This document shows, in pieces, positions 16,889-27,709 of a stretch of DNA of 64,000 nucleotides. The translations under genes were made by a program, and so were the position numbers. Numbering within the stretch: the first letter of the stretch is position 1; each line of letters starts with the position of its first letter. Source of the stretch: Arthrobacter sp. SLBN-122 (GTDB lineage Bacteria > Actinomycetota > Actinomycetes > Actinomycetales > Micrococcaceae); assembly GCF_006715165.1 (NCBI RefSeq), contig NZ_VFMS01000001.1, positions 3,100,001 through 3,164,000 of the forward strand, read 5' to 3'. The notes below the pieces were generated by a model that worked only from the letters and a program-made list of their open reading frames with translations, ran no database searches and had not been told where the DNA came from.

Positions 16889-17737
16889 ATGTCACTGCTT
16901 AAACGCGCCCTGTCCGTCGCCGCAGCCGCAGTCCTGGCCGGCTCGCTCTCCACGGTTCCCGCGCAGGCCGACACCCTGGACATCGCCCCGCCCGGCGCCA
17001 ACGACTGGACCTGCAAGCCTTCCGCCGAGCATCCGTACCCGGTGGTCCTGGTACCCGGAACCTTCGAAAGCATGGCGAAGAACTGGTCCACCCTCTCGCC
17101 CTACCTCAAGAGCGCCGGATACTGCGTCTTTGCCCTCAACTACGGCGAGACCAACGGCGTATACGCAACAGCCCCGGTGGCCGAGTCCGCAAAGGAACTG
17201 GCCCCGTTCGTTGACGCCGTCCGCGCCGCCACCGGCGCTGCGAAAGTTGACCTGGTGGGCCACAGCCAGGGCGGCATGATGCCCCGCTACTACATGCACC
17301 TGCTGGGCGGCGCCAAGTACGTCCACCACCTGGTGGGCATTGCGCCTTCCAACCACGGCACCCAAGGCCTGATTGTGCCGCCGCCGGACGCCGTCCCCGA
17401 CCCCGCCTACACCACCCTGGGCTGCGCCGCATGCGCTGACCAGCAGGCCGGGTCCGCCTTCATGCAGGAACTCAATGCCAAGGGCGACACCGTGGCCGGG
17501 CCGTCCTACACCGTGATCTCCACCGTCTATGACGAAGTGGTGATCCCCTATAACAGCCAGTTCCTGGTGGGACCCTCCAGGCAGGTCACCAATATCACCA
17601 TCCAGGACAAGTGCCCGGCCGATGTCTTCGAACACGACCAGACTCCCAACGATCCCGTGGTGCACCAGTTCGTGGCCAACGCACTAAGCCAGCCCTCCGG
17701 CCCCGCGGACCCCGCGTACCAGCCGAGCTGCCTGTAG
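16889..17737 (+). CDS. Secreted lipase (class 2 alpha/beta hydrolase)
   Basis: 282 residues. A Sec signal peptide (cleavage near AQADT) precedes an alpha/beta hydrolase of the Streptomyces/Bacillus LipA-like class 2 type. It shows the oxyanion region VVLVPGTFES, the nucleophile elbow GHSQGGM, and a late His in DPVVHQFV; a Cys pair (CAACAD) and others suggest disulfides. It should hydrolyse acylglycerols or esters outside the cell. AAAGAGG lies before ATG 16889. Confidence 0.87.
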   Translation: MSLLKRALSVAAAAVLAGSLSTVPAQADTLDIAPPGANDWTCKPSAEHPYPVVLVPGTFESMAKNWSTLSPYLKSAGYCVFALNYGETNGVYATAPVAESAKELAPFVDAVRAATGAAKVDLVGHSQGGMMPRYYMHLLGGAKYVHHLVGIAPSNHGTQGLIVPPPDAVPDPAYTTLGCAACADQQAGSAFMQELNAKGDTVAGPSYTVISTVYDEVVIPYNSQFLVGPSRQVTNITIQDKCPADVFEHDQTPNDPVVHQFVANALSQPSGPADPAYQPSCL

Positions 17738-17822
17738 CCCCAGGCCGCCTTCAACCGGCAGCGCCCCGCCTCCGCACTCCGTGCCATGATGGGAGCCAGA
17801 CCAGTCCCAAGGAGGTATCCGG

Positions 17823-18518
17823 ATGGACAGAACACCTGGCGGCACGGAGGGCGGGGCGGGCCCGGACCCGCTGCAACACCCGTTGTTCGCCCGGGCGTTC
17901 GCCCGGGCCGTGGGCGGAATGGACCGCCGCGGTGCCGCCGAGCACCCGCGCCGTATCCTGGCCGGACTGCGTGGCTCCATCATCGAAATCGGAGCCGGCG
18001 CCGGGTCCTCCTTCCCGTTGTACCCTCCCGCCGTCACCCGCGTCCTGGCACTGGAGCCTGATGACTACCTCCGGGGCGTGGCAGAAAAACAGGTGGCCGC
18101 CGCCGGTGTTCCGGTCACCGTGGTGGCCGCGGCCGCAGAGGACATACCGGCGGAATCTGGCAGCGCCGATGCCGTGGTGGCCAGCCTTGTCCTCTGCAGC
18201 GTGAAGGACCAGTCCGCCGTGCTTGCGGAGATCCGCCGCGTCCTGCGCCCCGGCGGCACCCTTGCCTATTACGAGCACGTCCGGTCTGGGCACCCGCTGG
18301 TGGCCCGGGCGGAAGATGTACTGACTCCCGTGTGGGGGCGGTTCATGGGCGGATGCCACCTCAACCGGGACACCCTGGCCGCCATTACGGCAGCAGGATT
18401 CACGGTCAAGGACAACGAGCGCTTCGGTTTCGCGGTGCAGCGGCTGAATCCTCCGCTCGCGCACATCCTGGGCACGGCCGCCAGCCTCGGCCCGGCTGAC
18501 GTGGACTCCCCGCCATGA
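17823..18518 (+). CDS. Class I SAM-dependent methyltransferase
   Basis: 231 residues. The Rossmann SAM-binding motif IIEIGAGAGSSFPLY appears near residue 55, an acidic end of strand 2 (VLALEPDDYL), motif II-like SADAVVASLVLCSVKD, and RVLRPGGTLAYYEHV as post-motif III. This is the UbiE/Methyltransf_11 group related to METTL7-type enzymes; the acceptor is unknown. Its stop overlaps the next gene's ATG (ATGA at 18515), so the two are translationally coupled. AAGGAGG-like sequence precedes ATG 17823. Confidence 0.87.
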   Translation: MDRTPGGTEGGAGPDPLQHPLFARAFARAVGGMDRRGAAEHPRRILAGLRGSIIEIGAGAGSSFPLYPPAVTRVLALEPDDYLRGVAEKQVAAAGVPVTVVAAAAEDIPAESGSADAVVASLVLCSVKDQSAVLAEIRRVLRPGGTLAYYEHVRSGHPLVARAEDVLTPVWGRFMGGCHLNRDTLAAITAAGFTVKDNERFGFAVQRLNPPLAHILGTAASLGPADVDSPP

Positions 18519-19207
18519 AGAAGCTGGCCCTGCCGGGTGCGGACGGTGTCACCCTCAGCGTCCAGGTGTCCGAGAATTCGGACGCACCTCCTGTGGTGCT
18601 GCTGCATGCCCTCGGTGACAGCGCGGAGGACTGGGGCGCGGTGGCTGCGGCCCTGGCCCCGGACTTCCACGTATTCGCCGTCGATCTTCGCGGCCATGGC
18701 GGCAGCGGGCAGCCCGGGCAGTATTCCTTTGAGCTCATGTGCGGCGACGTCGTGGCGGTCCTTGCCGGCCTGGACCTCCATCGCGTCACCCTGGTGGGCC
18801 ACTCAATGGGCGGTGTTGTGGCTTACCTCGTCGCGCTGGCCCAACCCGTCCGAATCGCCCGCCTTGTCATTGAGGACGCCCCTCCGCCATATCCGCGAAC
18901 CCGGCCGCTGCCCGATCGCCCGCCCGGCCAGCTGCCCTTCGACTGGGCTGTGGTCCCCGCAATCGCGGCGCAGGTCAACGACCCCTCGCGCCGCTGGTGG
19001 GCCAGACTGCCTGGGATCATCGCACCCACGCTGCTCATCGGCGGCGGAGCCGGCAGCCACATCCCGCAGGAGTTGCTGGCCGAGGTGGCGGAGCTTATCC
19101 CGGACTGCACGCTGGTCACACTGGATGTGGGGCACAACATCCATGCCACTGCCCCGGACCAATTCTTCAATGTCCTGACGGAGTGGCTAACCCAGCGGGC
19201 GCTGTGA
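18515..19207 (+). CDS. Alpha/beta-fold hydrolase
   Basis: 230 residues. Standard alpha/beta hydrolase layout: VVLLHALGDSAEDW (oxyanion loop), DLRGHGGSGQP, the nucleophile elbow VGHSMGGVV near residue 98, a cap and a late His in VGHNIHATAP. A loop GGGAGSHIP precedes the acidic region. It is coupled to the upstream methyltransferase by start/stop overlap, so the pair probably acts on one small molecule or lipid. The substrate is not predictable. Confidence 0.86.
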   Translation: MKKLALPGADGVTLSVQVSENSDAPPVVLLHALGDSAEDWGAVAAALAPDFHVFAVDLRGHGGSGQPGQYSFELMCGDVVAVLAGLDLHRVTLVGHSMGGVVAYLVALAQPVRIARLVIEDAPPPYPRTRPLPDRPPGQLPFDWAVVPAIAAQVNDPSRRWWARLPGIIAPTLLIGGGAGSHIPQELLAEVAELIPDCTLVTLDVGHNIHATAPDQFFNVLTEWLTQRAL

Positions 19208-19306
19208 GGGGAAGATCCTGCAAACGGCATAAACACACCTGTCGCCCGGCGTCGTACCCTTGCCCTAGGCTATCGCCACAATCCAACGTGTCCGATCGGA
19301 TCCGGC

Positions 19307-22021
19307 ATGACAGACCTGAACATCCGGCAGCGCAGTTCCCTCCAGCTGCCCATCACCGATGCCGCGGCCCTGACGGCGGAGCAGACGCTTGAGCGCCTGG
19401 GATCGGTCCTGGAAGGCCTGAAGGGGGAAGAAGCTGCCGCACGGCTTGAAAGCCTCGGCCCCAACGCCGTCCGCACCCACCGCGCCAACGCCTGGGCCGT
19501 CCTGGGCCGGCAATTCGCCAGCCCCATCCTCATCCTGCTGATCATCACCGCGGCGCTGTCCCTGTTCCTGGGCGACGCCACCAACTCGATCGTCATCGGC
19601 GTGATCCTGCTGGTCAGTGTTGGCCTCGGCTTCAGCAACGAATACCGCGCACAGCGGGCATCCGATGCCCTGCATGAGCGTGTCACCCACAAGGCCGCCG
19701 TGCAGCGCGACGGAACCACCACGGACGTGGACGTCACCGCCCTGGTGCCCGGCGACGTCGTCCATCTTTCCCTGGGCGCCATCGTCCCGGCAGACATCCG
19801 CCTGCTGACCGCCGACAACCTCCTTTGCGACGAAAGCATCCTCACAGGGGAGTCCCAGCCTTCAGCCAAGGACCCGGCGCCCGTGCCGGCGGGCTCAGCC
19901 CTGGCCGACCTCGCCTCCTGCGTGTTCATGGGCACCGTGATCCAGTCCGGCGGGTGCAGCGGAGTGGTGGTGGCCACCGGCGGCCGGGCCGAATTCGGCA
20001 GGATCGCGCTGGGCCTGGGCGAACGCCAGCCACAAACCGAGTTCCAGCTGGGCCTCAAGCGTTTCTCCTTCCTGCTGCTGCAGGTGGCCGTCGTGCTCAC
20101 GTCGCTGATCTTCGTGGCCAACCTGCTCCTGCAGCGCCCCCTGCTTGAATCGCTGTTGTTTTCCCTGGCCATCGCCGTGGGCATCACGCCGCAGCTGCTG
20201 CCCGCCGTCGTCAGCACCAGCCTGGCCACCGGCACCCGCCAGCTGGCCAAGCGGAAGGTCCTGGTCAAACGGCTGGTGTGCATCGAGGACCTGGGCGATA
20301 TGGACATCCTGGTCACGGACAAGACCGGCACCCTCACGGAAGGGAAGATCAGCTTCACGGCTGCCCTCCCGGCCACCCCGGATGTGTCCGACGGCGGCCT
20401 GCTTACCCTGGGTTTGCTGGCCACCGAGGCGGACTATGCGGGAGCGAAGGTTTCCTCCGCGGGCCAAAACCCCCTGGATGCCGCGCTGTGGGAGAGCGCC
20501 GGCGCCGCGGCTTTCGAACCGGGGCGCTATGACCGGCTGGACCTGATCCGCTTTGACCACCGGCGCCGCCGCACCACGGTGCTGGTCCGTGACCGGGGAG
20601 GTCCGGCACAGCTTGTGACCAAGGGGGCGCCGGAGGACGTCCTGGCCCTGTGCGGTCCCGTCCCGCCCGCCGTGCAGGCCATGCTGGAGGAACAGTTCGA
20701 CGCCGGCGCCCGGGTGGTGGCCGTAGCCACCCGTCCGGCCGCGGGGCTTGCCAGGCTGACGCCGGCCGAGGAGCCCGGCCTTGCCCTGGCAGGTTTCCTG
20801 GTCTTCCTGGACCGGCCCAAGGCCAACGCCCGGCAGTCCCTGGACCGGCTGGAGGCGCTGGGAATCTCGGTGAAGATTGCCACCGGGGACAACGCCAAGG
20901 TGGCCGAGAAGGTCTGCGCTGACCTTGATGTGCTCTCCGGCGGCACGTTGACCGGCACCCAGGTTGGGCAGATGTCCGACGCCGACCTTGCCGCCGCCGC
21001 GCGCACGGCCACCATCTTCGCCCGCGTCTCGCCGGAACAAAAGGCGCGGATCATCAGCCTCCTGCGCCAAAGCGGCGGTGCGGTGGGCTTCATGGGCGAC
21101 GGCGTCAATGACGCCCTGGCACTGCACAAGGCGGACATCGGCATCTCCGTCGATACGGCGACCGACGTTGCCAAGGACGCGGCCGACGTCGTCCTTTTGG
21201 ACAAGGACCTGGGCGTGCTGGCCGACGGCGTCATGGAGGGGCGGCGGATCTTCGCCAACACCATCAAGTACGTGCTGATGGGCACGTCCAGCAACTTCGG
21301 CAACATGTTCAGCGCGGCAGCCGCCTCGGTGGTGCTGAGCTTCCTGCCCATGCTCCCGGGCCAGATCCTGCTGAACAACCTCCTCTATGACTCCGGGCAG
21401 CTGGCCATCCCGGGGGACCGGGTGGACAAGGAGCAGCTGCGGGCGCCGTCGCACTGGAACATCGCCTTCATCCGGCGGTTCATGCTGCTCTTCGGCCCCA
21501 TCAGTTCGCTGTTCGACTTCGCCACGTTCGCCCTGATGCTGTTCGCGTTCAACGCCGTTCCGGGGGAGTTCCGCGCCGGCTGGTTCATCGAATCCATCGC
21601 CACCCAGACGCTGATCATCTTCGCCATCCGCACCCGGCGCGTGCCGTTCCTCCGCAGCCGGCCCTCAGCAGGGCTAATTGCCGCATCGCTTGGCGTGGTG
21701 GCCGTGGGGATCGTCCTGCCGCTCTCGCCCCTGGCCGGGGTGCTGGGCTTCGACCCGCTGCCGGTCCCGTTCTTCCTTGTCCTGCTGGGCATGGTGGTGG
21801 TGTACCTGGTGCTGGTAGAGCTGGCCAAGCAGTGGTTCTTCGCCCGCGATGCCCAGCAGCTGCCAGCCCCGCCACCGCCCGTCCGGCCCCGGCACGCCAC
21901 GCACCACATCGCCCGCAGGGCCTTCAGGTTCAGCGCCCCGATCAGGGTGCCCCGGCCTCCAGCGCAGCCGGGGAGCCGGCGCCGCACACGGCTGCGGGGA
22001 CGGGAGGCAGCCAGGACGTAA
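19307..22021 (+). CDS. mgtA: Mg2+-importing P-type ATPase (MgtA/MgtB type)
   Basis: 904 residues. P3B-type ATPase: actuator loop with GESQPS, phosphorylation motif DKTGTLTEGKI with Asp338, nucleotide-domain KGAPEDVL, hinge MGDGVNDALAL and ten expected membrane segments; SSNFGNMFSAA is a strong MgtA/B family block. It drives Mg2+ inward under low Mg2+. The C-terminus carries a Pro/Arg-rich basic tail of about 55 residues after the last membrane segment (PAPPPPVRPRH onward), which looks lineage-specific. I see no clear Mg2+ riboswitch in the 100-base leader. The ribosome site before ATG 19307 is weak. Confidence 0.93.
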   Translation: MTDLNIRQRSSLQLPITDAAALTAEQTLERLGSVLEGLKGEEAAARLESLGPNAVRTHRANAWAVLGRQFASPILILLIITAALSLFLGDATNSIVIGVILLVSVGLGFSNEYRAQRASDALHERVTHKAAVQRDGTTTDVDVTALVPGDVVHLSLGAIVPADIRLLTADNLLCDESILTGESQPSAKDPAPVPAGSALADLASCVFMGTVIQSGGCSGVVVATGGRAEFGRIALGLGERQPQTEFQLGLKRFSFLLLQVAVVLTSLIFVANLLLQRPLLESLLFSLAIAVGITPQLLPAVVSTSLATGTRQLAKRKVLVKRLVCIEDLGDMDILVTDKTGTLTEGKISFTAALPATPDVSDGGLLTLGLLATEADYAGAKVSSAGQNPLDAALWESAGAAAFEPGRYDRLDLIRFDHRRRRTTVLVRDRGGPAQLVTKGAPEDVLALCGPVPPAVQAMLEEQFDAGARVVAVATRPAAGLARLTPAEEPGLALAGFLVFLDRPKANARQSLDRLEALGISVKIATGDNAKVAEKVCADLDVLSGGTLTGTQVGQMSDADLAAAARTATIFARVSPEQKARIISLLRQSGGAVGFMGDGVNDALALHKADIGISVDTATDVAKDAADVVLLDKDLGVLADGVMEGRRIFANTIKYVLMGTSSNFGNMFSAAAASVVLSFLPMLPGQILLNNLLYDSGQLAIPGDRVDKEQLRAPSHWNIAFIRRFMLLFGPISSLFDFATFALMLFAFNAVPGEFRAGWFIESIATQTLIIFAIRTRRVPFLRSRPSAGLIAASLGVVAVGIVLPLSPLAGVLGFDPLPVPFFLVLLGMVVVYLVLVELAKQWFFARDAQQLPAPPPPVRPRHATHHIARRAFRFSAPIRVPRPPAQPGSRRRTRLRGREAART

Positions 22022-22124
22022 CTTATAAGCCGCTGGGTCGCCGGGGTTGTTAGCATGGTGGTGAGAGACACTGGGGGCTGTCACAAATCGGATCCAGGGC
22101 GATGGGGCCCTGTTCTATGACTGA

Positions 22125-23816
<1,692 letters not shown>

Positions 23817-23840
23817 CTGCGAAGGGCCGGCCAGGGGGGA

Positions 23841-24527
23841 TCAGTGCAGCAGTTCCCACGCGCGCGGGATTGGCACCGGAATCAGCTGGCTGCGGCGCCG
23901 GAAGCCCAGCTTCTGCAGTACTGAGGATACACAGGCAGCCACCGACTCATCTGCCAGCACCAGCTCCTGCCCGATCTGCCGGTTCGTCAGGCCGCGGGCC
24001 ATGAAAGCAAGGACGTTCCGCTCCCTCTCCGTCAGGCTGTCCAGCCAGGACGCGGAGGAAGCTGCGTAAAGGCTTTCCGCAATCCTCTCCCTCACCCCCG
24101 GCCGCAACAGTGAACTGCCGGCGGCGGCGCTGCGGATGGCATCCACCAGTTGGTTGTTGTCCCGCACCTGCTTCAGCACGTATCCAGAGGCGCCCGCCAG
24201 AACGGCTGCCCGCACGGCATGCGGTTCATCCCAACTTGTCAGGATCAGGCACCGGACTCCGGGGGCGGTGGCGCGAAGCTCGCGGCAGACTTCGATCCCG
24301 GTCCCGTCCGGGAGCCTGTCATCCAACACCGCGAGGTCAGGTTCCAGGAGGGGAATCAGGCGCGCGGCCTCTGCCGCCGATCCGCTTTCACCAGCGATAA
24401 CGAACCCATCGCTTTCGAGCAGGTCCCTCAGTCCCCGCCGCACCGGTTCATGGTCATTGAGGATGAAGATCCGGGCGGTCCAGGCCGGAGACCGACGTGA
24501 ATCCAGTGGTGCTGCAGGTATTTCCAT
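23841..24527 (-). CDS. DevR/NarL-type response regulator
   Basis: 228 residues. Receiver domain (about 18-135) with the acidic pair at the start (FILNDHEPVR), phospho-acceptor Asp69 in VLDDRLPDGTG and Lys in GYVLKQV; a LuxR-type HTH follows (LTERERNVLAFMARGLTNRQ). The LDDRLPDG block and SLLRPGVRERI linker resemble DosR/DevR. The usual DosR helix-10 TVK-type residues are replaced (ADESVAACVSS), so DNA specificity may differ. It converges on the GAF-GAF kinase, its likely partner. Confidence 0.88.
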   Translation of the reverse strand: MEIPAAPLDSRRSPAWTARIFILNDHEPVRRGLRDLLESDGFVIAGESGSAAEAARLIPLLEPDLAVLDDRLPDGTGIEVCRELRATAPGVRCLILTSWDEPHAVRAAVLAGASGYVLKQVRDNNQLVDAIRSAAAGSSLLRPGVRERIAESLYAASSASWLDSLTERERNVLAFMARGLTNRQIGQELVLADESVAACVSSVLQKLGFRRRSQLIPVPIPRAWELLH

Positions 24528-24659
24528 GAAGACGCTCTCATCGGGTCGATGGCCTCCCCAGCCGCCTTGTCAGCGCGCCCGCCCCGTTCGGAAGGATCCT
24601 CAAATGATCATTTCGTGTCCGCTACTTTAGCAGCAGGGCCAAAGGTCCGGTCCTGCCGT

Positions 24660-24986
24660 TTACCAGCCGTCATCAGGGATCGCCATTGTTCCGGAAGGGT
24701 CCGGAAGCCGGCGGGTGAGGCTGCAATGGGAGCACGTGGAGGTGTATTCCAGCCCGTTGACCCATTGGTGGGATTCCTCCAGCCGGTACTCAAACCGGCC
24801 GCCCAGCTTTTGGAGCCGGTTGAGGGCGCGGCTGGCCATCTCCCATGAGCTCCAGCTGCCGATCACGCCGCCCGTGTCCCTGAGGATCACGTTGCATCCG
24901 CCGTTCCCCAGATCGGCGGTGTCATCCTCAGCGGCAAGGGGTTCGTTCCCGCCGTAGACCGCCCTGTACTCATCCACGGTTGCCAT
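24660..24986 (-). CDS. Hypothetical protein
   Basis: 108 residues, no recognised domain. It opens MATVDEYRAVYGGNEPL, has a central stretch GSWSSWEMASRALNRLQKLGG and a CSHCSL Cys pair near residue 85 that could bind metal as part of a small treble-clef-like fold, though only two Cys are evident. It lies 24 bases downstream of another unknown gene in the same direction and upstream of the DevR-like regulator, suggesting shared transcription. Soluble and probably cytoplasmic. Confidence 0.6.
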   Translation of the reverse strand: MATVDEYRAVYGGNEPLAAEDDTADLGNGGCNVILRDTGGVIGSWSSWEMASRALNRLQKLGGRFEYRLEESHQWVNGLEYTSTCSHCSLTRRLPDPSGTMAIPDDGW

Positions 24987-25010
24987 TTACACCAGCTCCC
25001 AAGCCGGATT

Positions 25011-25571
25011 TCAGGACGGCGTCGGCGGACGGCGGCCGAGGAAAGCCTCCACTGTTTGGAGGGTGACAGCTGCGTCCTTGAAGGCCGGGCTGCCGTGCGG
25101 GTGCAGCCGGTCCAGCAGGCCCCCGTTGTACTGGAGGCGGCGGAGGGCCGTGGACACCGCGCGGCTGGCATAGGCCAGGTCGCCCTGGTGGCGGAGCAGT
25201 GCCAGGGTCATGCCCTGGATCGAGGTCAGTGCGACGGCAAGGACGTTTGCGTCCATCTGCCGGCCGGCGGCCCGGTGCCGGCGCAACTGCGATGCAAACC
25301 CGTCCCACACTTCCCGCGCCGCAATCCGTGCCACTTCCGTGCGGGCTTCGTTTTCCGGCAAACCGCGGCACACCAGGTCCTCATGAAGGCAATCGAACCT
25401 GCTGCCCAGTTCTTCGGCCATCCTGTCCGCCTCGCTGCCGGGGGAGGTCGAAGGCTTGAAGTTGGAAGGATGGAGGAGCATGGCGCGGCGGCGGGCTGCT
25501 TCCTCCCGCGACAGCGGGGCGTGCTCCTGGATTGATGGTCGTGCGGGACGGAGCGTGCGGATTTCAGGCAT
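25011..25571 (-). CDS. Hypothetical protein
   Basis: 186 residues from ATG 25571, chosen because GAAAGGA lies upstream; an ATG at 25604 would add 11 residues. Mostly helical, Arg/Ala-rich, no recognised domain. The segment SREEAARRRAMLLHPS and DLAYASRAVSTALRRLQYN suggest helical packing; no signal peptide or membrane segment. Neighbours are another unknown gene (24 bases downstream) and the DevS/R-like pair. A tandem 18-bp repeat (25594-25630) lies just upstream of the start. Confidence 0.6.
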   Translation of the reverse strand: MPEIRTLRPARPSIQEHAPLSREEAARRRAMLLHPSNFKPSTSPGSEADRMAEELGSRFDCLHEDLVCRGLPENEARTEVARIAAREVWDGFASQLRRHRAAGRQMDANVLAVALTSIQGMTLALLRHQGDLAYASRAVSTALRRLQYNGGLLDRLHPHGSPAFKDAAVTLQTVEAFLGRRPPTPS

Positions 25572-25593
25572 GCCGGTCCTTTCGGAGTCCAAG

Positions 25594-25630
25594 CGTGTGT
25601 GCATGGGAAAGTCGTGTGTGCATGGGAAAG
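25594..25630. repeat. Tandem 18-bp direct repeat upstream of an unknown gene
   Basis: CGTGTGTGCATGGGAAAG occurs at 25594-25611 and again at 25613-25630, with one T between. Copies are identical. It lies 23 bases upstream of the ATG at 25571 (minus strand), so it is in the 5' leader or promoter region; slippage duplication or a double regulatory site are both possible. Confidence 0.85.
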
Positions 25631-25872
25631 GGGAGAAGGGGGAAAGCCGCTCCGGCCTCGCAAGCCTGAGGACCCGGACGGCGCCTCTATAAGGATGCCA
25701 AGCGTCCCGGCCCGGTTATAGGGCTGAAAGTCCCAACCTCGCAGCGGATTGGGAAAAGGATGGCGGTTCGGGCTGCAGGCGGGGGCTTTGGGCCCTGTTT
25801 CCCCTTTGTCCCCGCCCGTAGCGTGGTTTAAGCAGCCCGCGCATGTTGGCTGCCGGAACCGGGAGGCACACG

Positions 25873-26580
25873 GTGAAATCAGCGAACGCAAGCATCATTG
25901 CAGGCATTGTCCTCATTGGGCTCGGTGCCCTTCTGCTGCTGGACCGGCTGGGTGTCATGGACAGTGCCGCCATTGTTGCGCCGCTGATCTTCGCGGCCAT
26001 TGGGGTTCTGTTCCTGTCCCTGTTCGTCCGGCGGCGGGAAAACTGGTGGGCGGCCATCCCTGGATCCGTGTTCCTGGGCCTGGCAGCCGTCATCACCGCC
26101 ACCCAGCTCACGGGCGGGGCATGGGGCGCGGCCTTCCTGTTCCTCTTCATGGGGGCCGGCTTCGCCGCGGTGTTCGTGCGGGAACGCACCAACTGGTGGG
26201 CGCTGATCCCGTCCGGCGTCATGCTCACGCTGGCGGTCATCGTGGCCCTTCCGCGGGAGCTGCAGGGCATGCCCACCGCCGCGGTCCTCTTCCTGGGCCT
26301 GGCGGCCACCTTTGGCCTGCTTTCCCTGGTCCCGGTCCACAGCGCCGGGCACGTTGCCGACCACCCCGCGGAAAGGATGAAGTGGCCGCTGATCCCGGCG
26401 GCGGTCCTCACGGTCATGGGGTTGATCTTTGCCCTCCAGGCAACGGTGGTGTTCATTTCTCTGGACTTTGCTTTCCCGGCCATCATGATCGCGGCCGGGA
26501 TCACCCTGATGGTTTATGCCTATATCGCCCACCGGGACGGACGGCAGAAGACACACCGCACCGGTCCGCGGGCGGGCTGA
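25873..26580 (+). CDS. Membrane protein, LiaF/DUF5668-like repeats
   Basis: 235 residues from GTG 25873 (GGGAGG six bases upstream); ATG 25843 lacks a ribosome site. Seven or so hydrophobic helices arranged as short hairpins, each with Gly-rich turns (GIVLIGLGALLLLDRLGV, NWWAAIPGSVFLGLAAVI, NWWALIPSGVMLTLAVIV). The internal similarity of the two NWWA segments indicates duplication. LiaF-type membrane domains are linked to envelope stress sensing in Gram-positives; this protein has no visible soluble sensor domain. Function unknown. Confidence 0.68.
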   Translation: MKSANASIIAGIVLIGLGALLLLDRLGVMDSAAIVAPLIFAAIGVLFLSLFVRRRENWWAAIPGSVFLGLAAVITATQLTGGAWGAAFLFLFMGAGFAAVFVRERTNWWALIPSGVMLTLAVIVALPRELQGMPTAAVLFLGLAATFGLLSLVPVHSAGHVADHPAERMKWPLIPAAVLTVMGLIFALQATVVFISLDFAFPAIMIAAGITLMVYAYIAHRDGRQKTHRTGPRAG

Positions 26581-26589
26581 GCCTGCCGC

Positions 26590-27667
26590 CTACCGTACTT
26601 GGCTGGAGGGGCGCAGCAGCGTGGCCCACAAATGCAGGAACATTCCGGCGAAGGTAGCCAGGAATGCCGCGAGCGCCAGCCACAGCTCCGCCCGGCCGAT
26701 GGCTGTCACCAACGGCAGCTGGTCGGCGCGGCCCAGATAAATCCCGGCCACCGCGTACATGCCGAGGGGGAAGATCACGCTCCACAGGCCCGGCTCGTAG
26801 GACAACGGCACCCGGTGGACCATGTGCCGCCACCAGCCGGCGGCGATGAGTACCGGCAATAGCCACGATGCGAAGGACCAGAACACCACGGAGGCACCTG
26901 CCACCAGCCCGCGGGTCGCATCGACCATGGGGGCTCCGGCCATCTCCACGATCCGCGCTCCCGCCAGGACGCTGATGGCCATGGCGCCCATAGCCACGAA
27001 GTACTGCGGGCGCAGATCCTCCGGCCGGATGGGATATGTCATGAGCCGGAGCGAGACGAAGATCCCCACGGCGGCATACAGGATGAGGCCCCACCGACCA
27101 GGCAACGACGGCGACGAGCGCCAGGGCGGCGCGCCAGTCCGGCGCGGCGAGCGGCTCGATGGAGGCCGCCGCGACAGCCACGGACTGGCTGGCCACGCAC
27201 CAGATGAACCATGAGCCGTTGGCATCCTTAACCACGGGGCGCTCGGACCGGCCGAGCACGGCGGTCCACGGCACGACGTAGCCAAGCACCACCCAGGCGA
27301 GGACCGCGACCGACAGAAGGACCGCCGTCGTGCCCTGCGATCCCGCCATGCCAAGCCGCGTCCCCAGCACATTTGTTCCGGCGATGAAGGTGAAGAATCC
27401 GAACGCCCGGCCGGGGTCCAGGAAGTCGCCGCGCATATCGTCGGGGAATTTGGCCAGGCGGAGCAGGCTGAGCGCAAGAATCACCACGTAGGAGAGCGCG
27501 CACACCACCAGCAGCGCCACGGATATGGCATGGAACCCTTCGAGTTCGAGCCCCACGGAGATGATCCCGCTGGCCATGGTGAGGGCGAAGTAGCCGGGGG
27601 TCAGCGTCCGCACCGCCTGGTTCGCGCGGGAGGCGAAGGAGTGCCGCGCGTCAGTGGCCGTGTCCAT
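26590..27667 (-). pseudogene. TDT/SLAC1-family transporter, single frameshift
   Basis: Two overlapping frames together make one tellurite-resistance/dicarboxylate (TDT, SLAC1-like) transporter of about 360 residues with ten membrane helices. The N-terminal part (27667 down to about 27090, starting TLTPGYFALTMASGII) runs into a wrong frame within a G-run at 27089-27092 (cccc on the plus strand); the C-terminal part continues as LILYAAVGIFVSLRLM in the next frame. Removing one base restores WSVGLILYAAVG. Either a genuine inactivating mutation or a homopolymer sequencing error. TDT proteins export sulfite, malate or other anions. Confidence 0.82.
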
Positions 27668-27709
27668 GCCCCCAGCTTAGGCCGCTGCATCCGGCACAGG
27701 CGCGTGTGG

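Noticed and set aside
17797..17822. Additional DosR-like half-site (AGTCCCAAGG) before the methyltransferase
   Set aside because: Only one half matches and it overlaps the ribosome site; expected by chance.
19208..19306. Magnesium riboswitch before mgtA
   Set aside because: The leader is only about 100 bases and shows no clear competing stems or M-box-like features.
19895..21454. 519-codon minus-strand frame inside mgtA
   Set aside because: Antisense to a conserved ATPase, Gln/Gly/Arg-rich, no start signals, no family resemblance.
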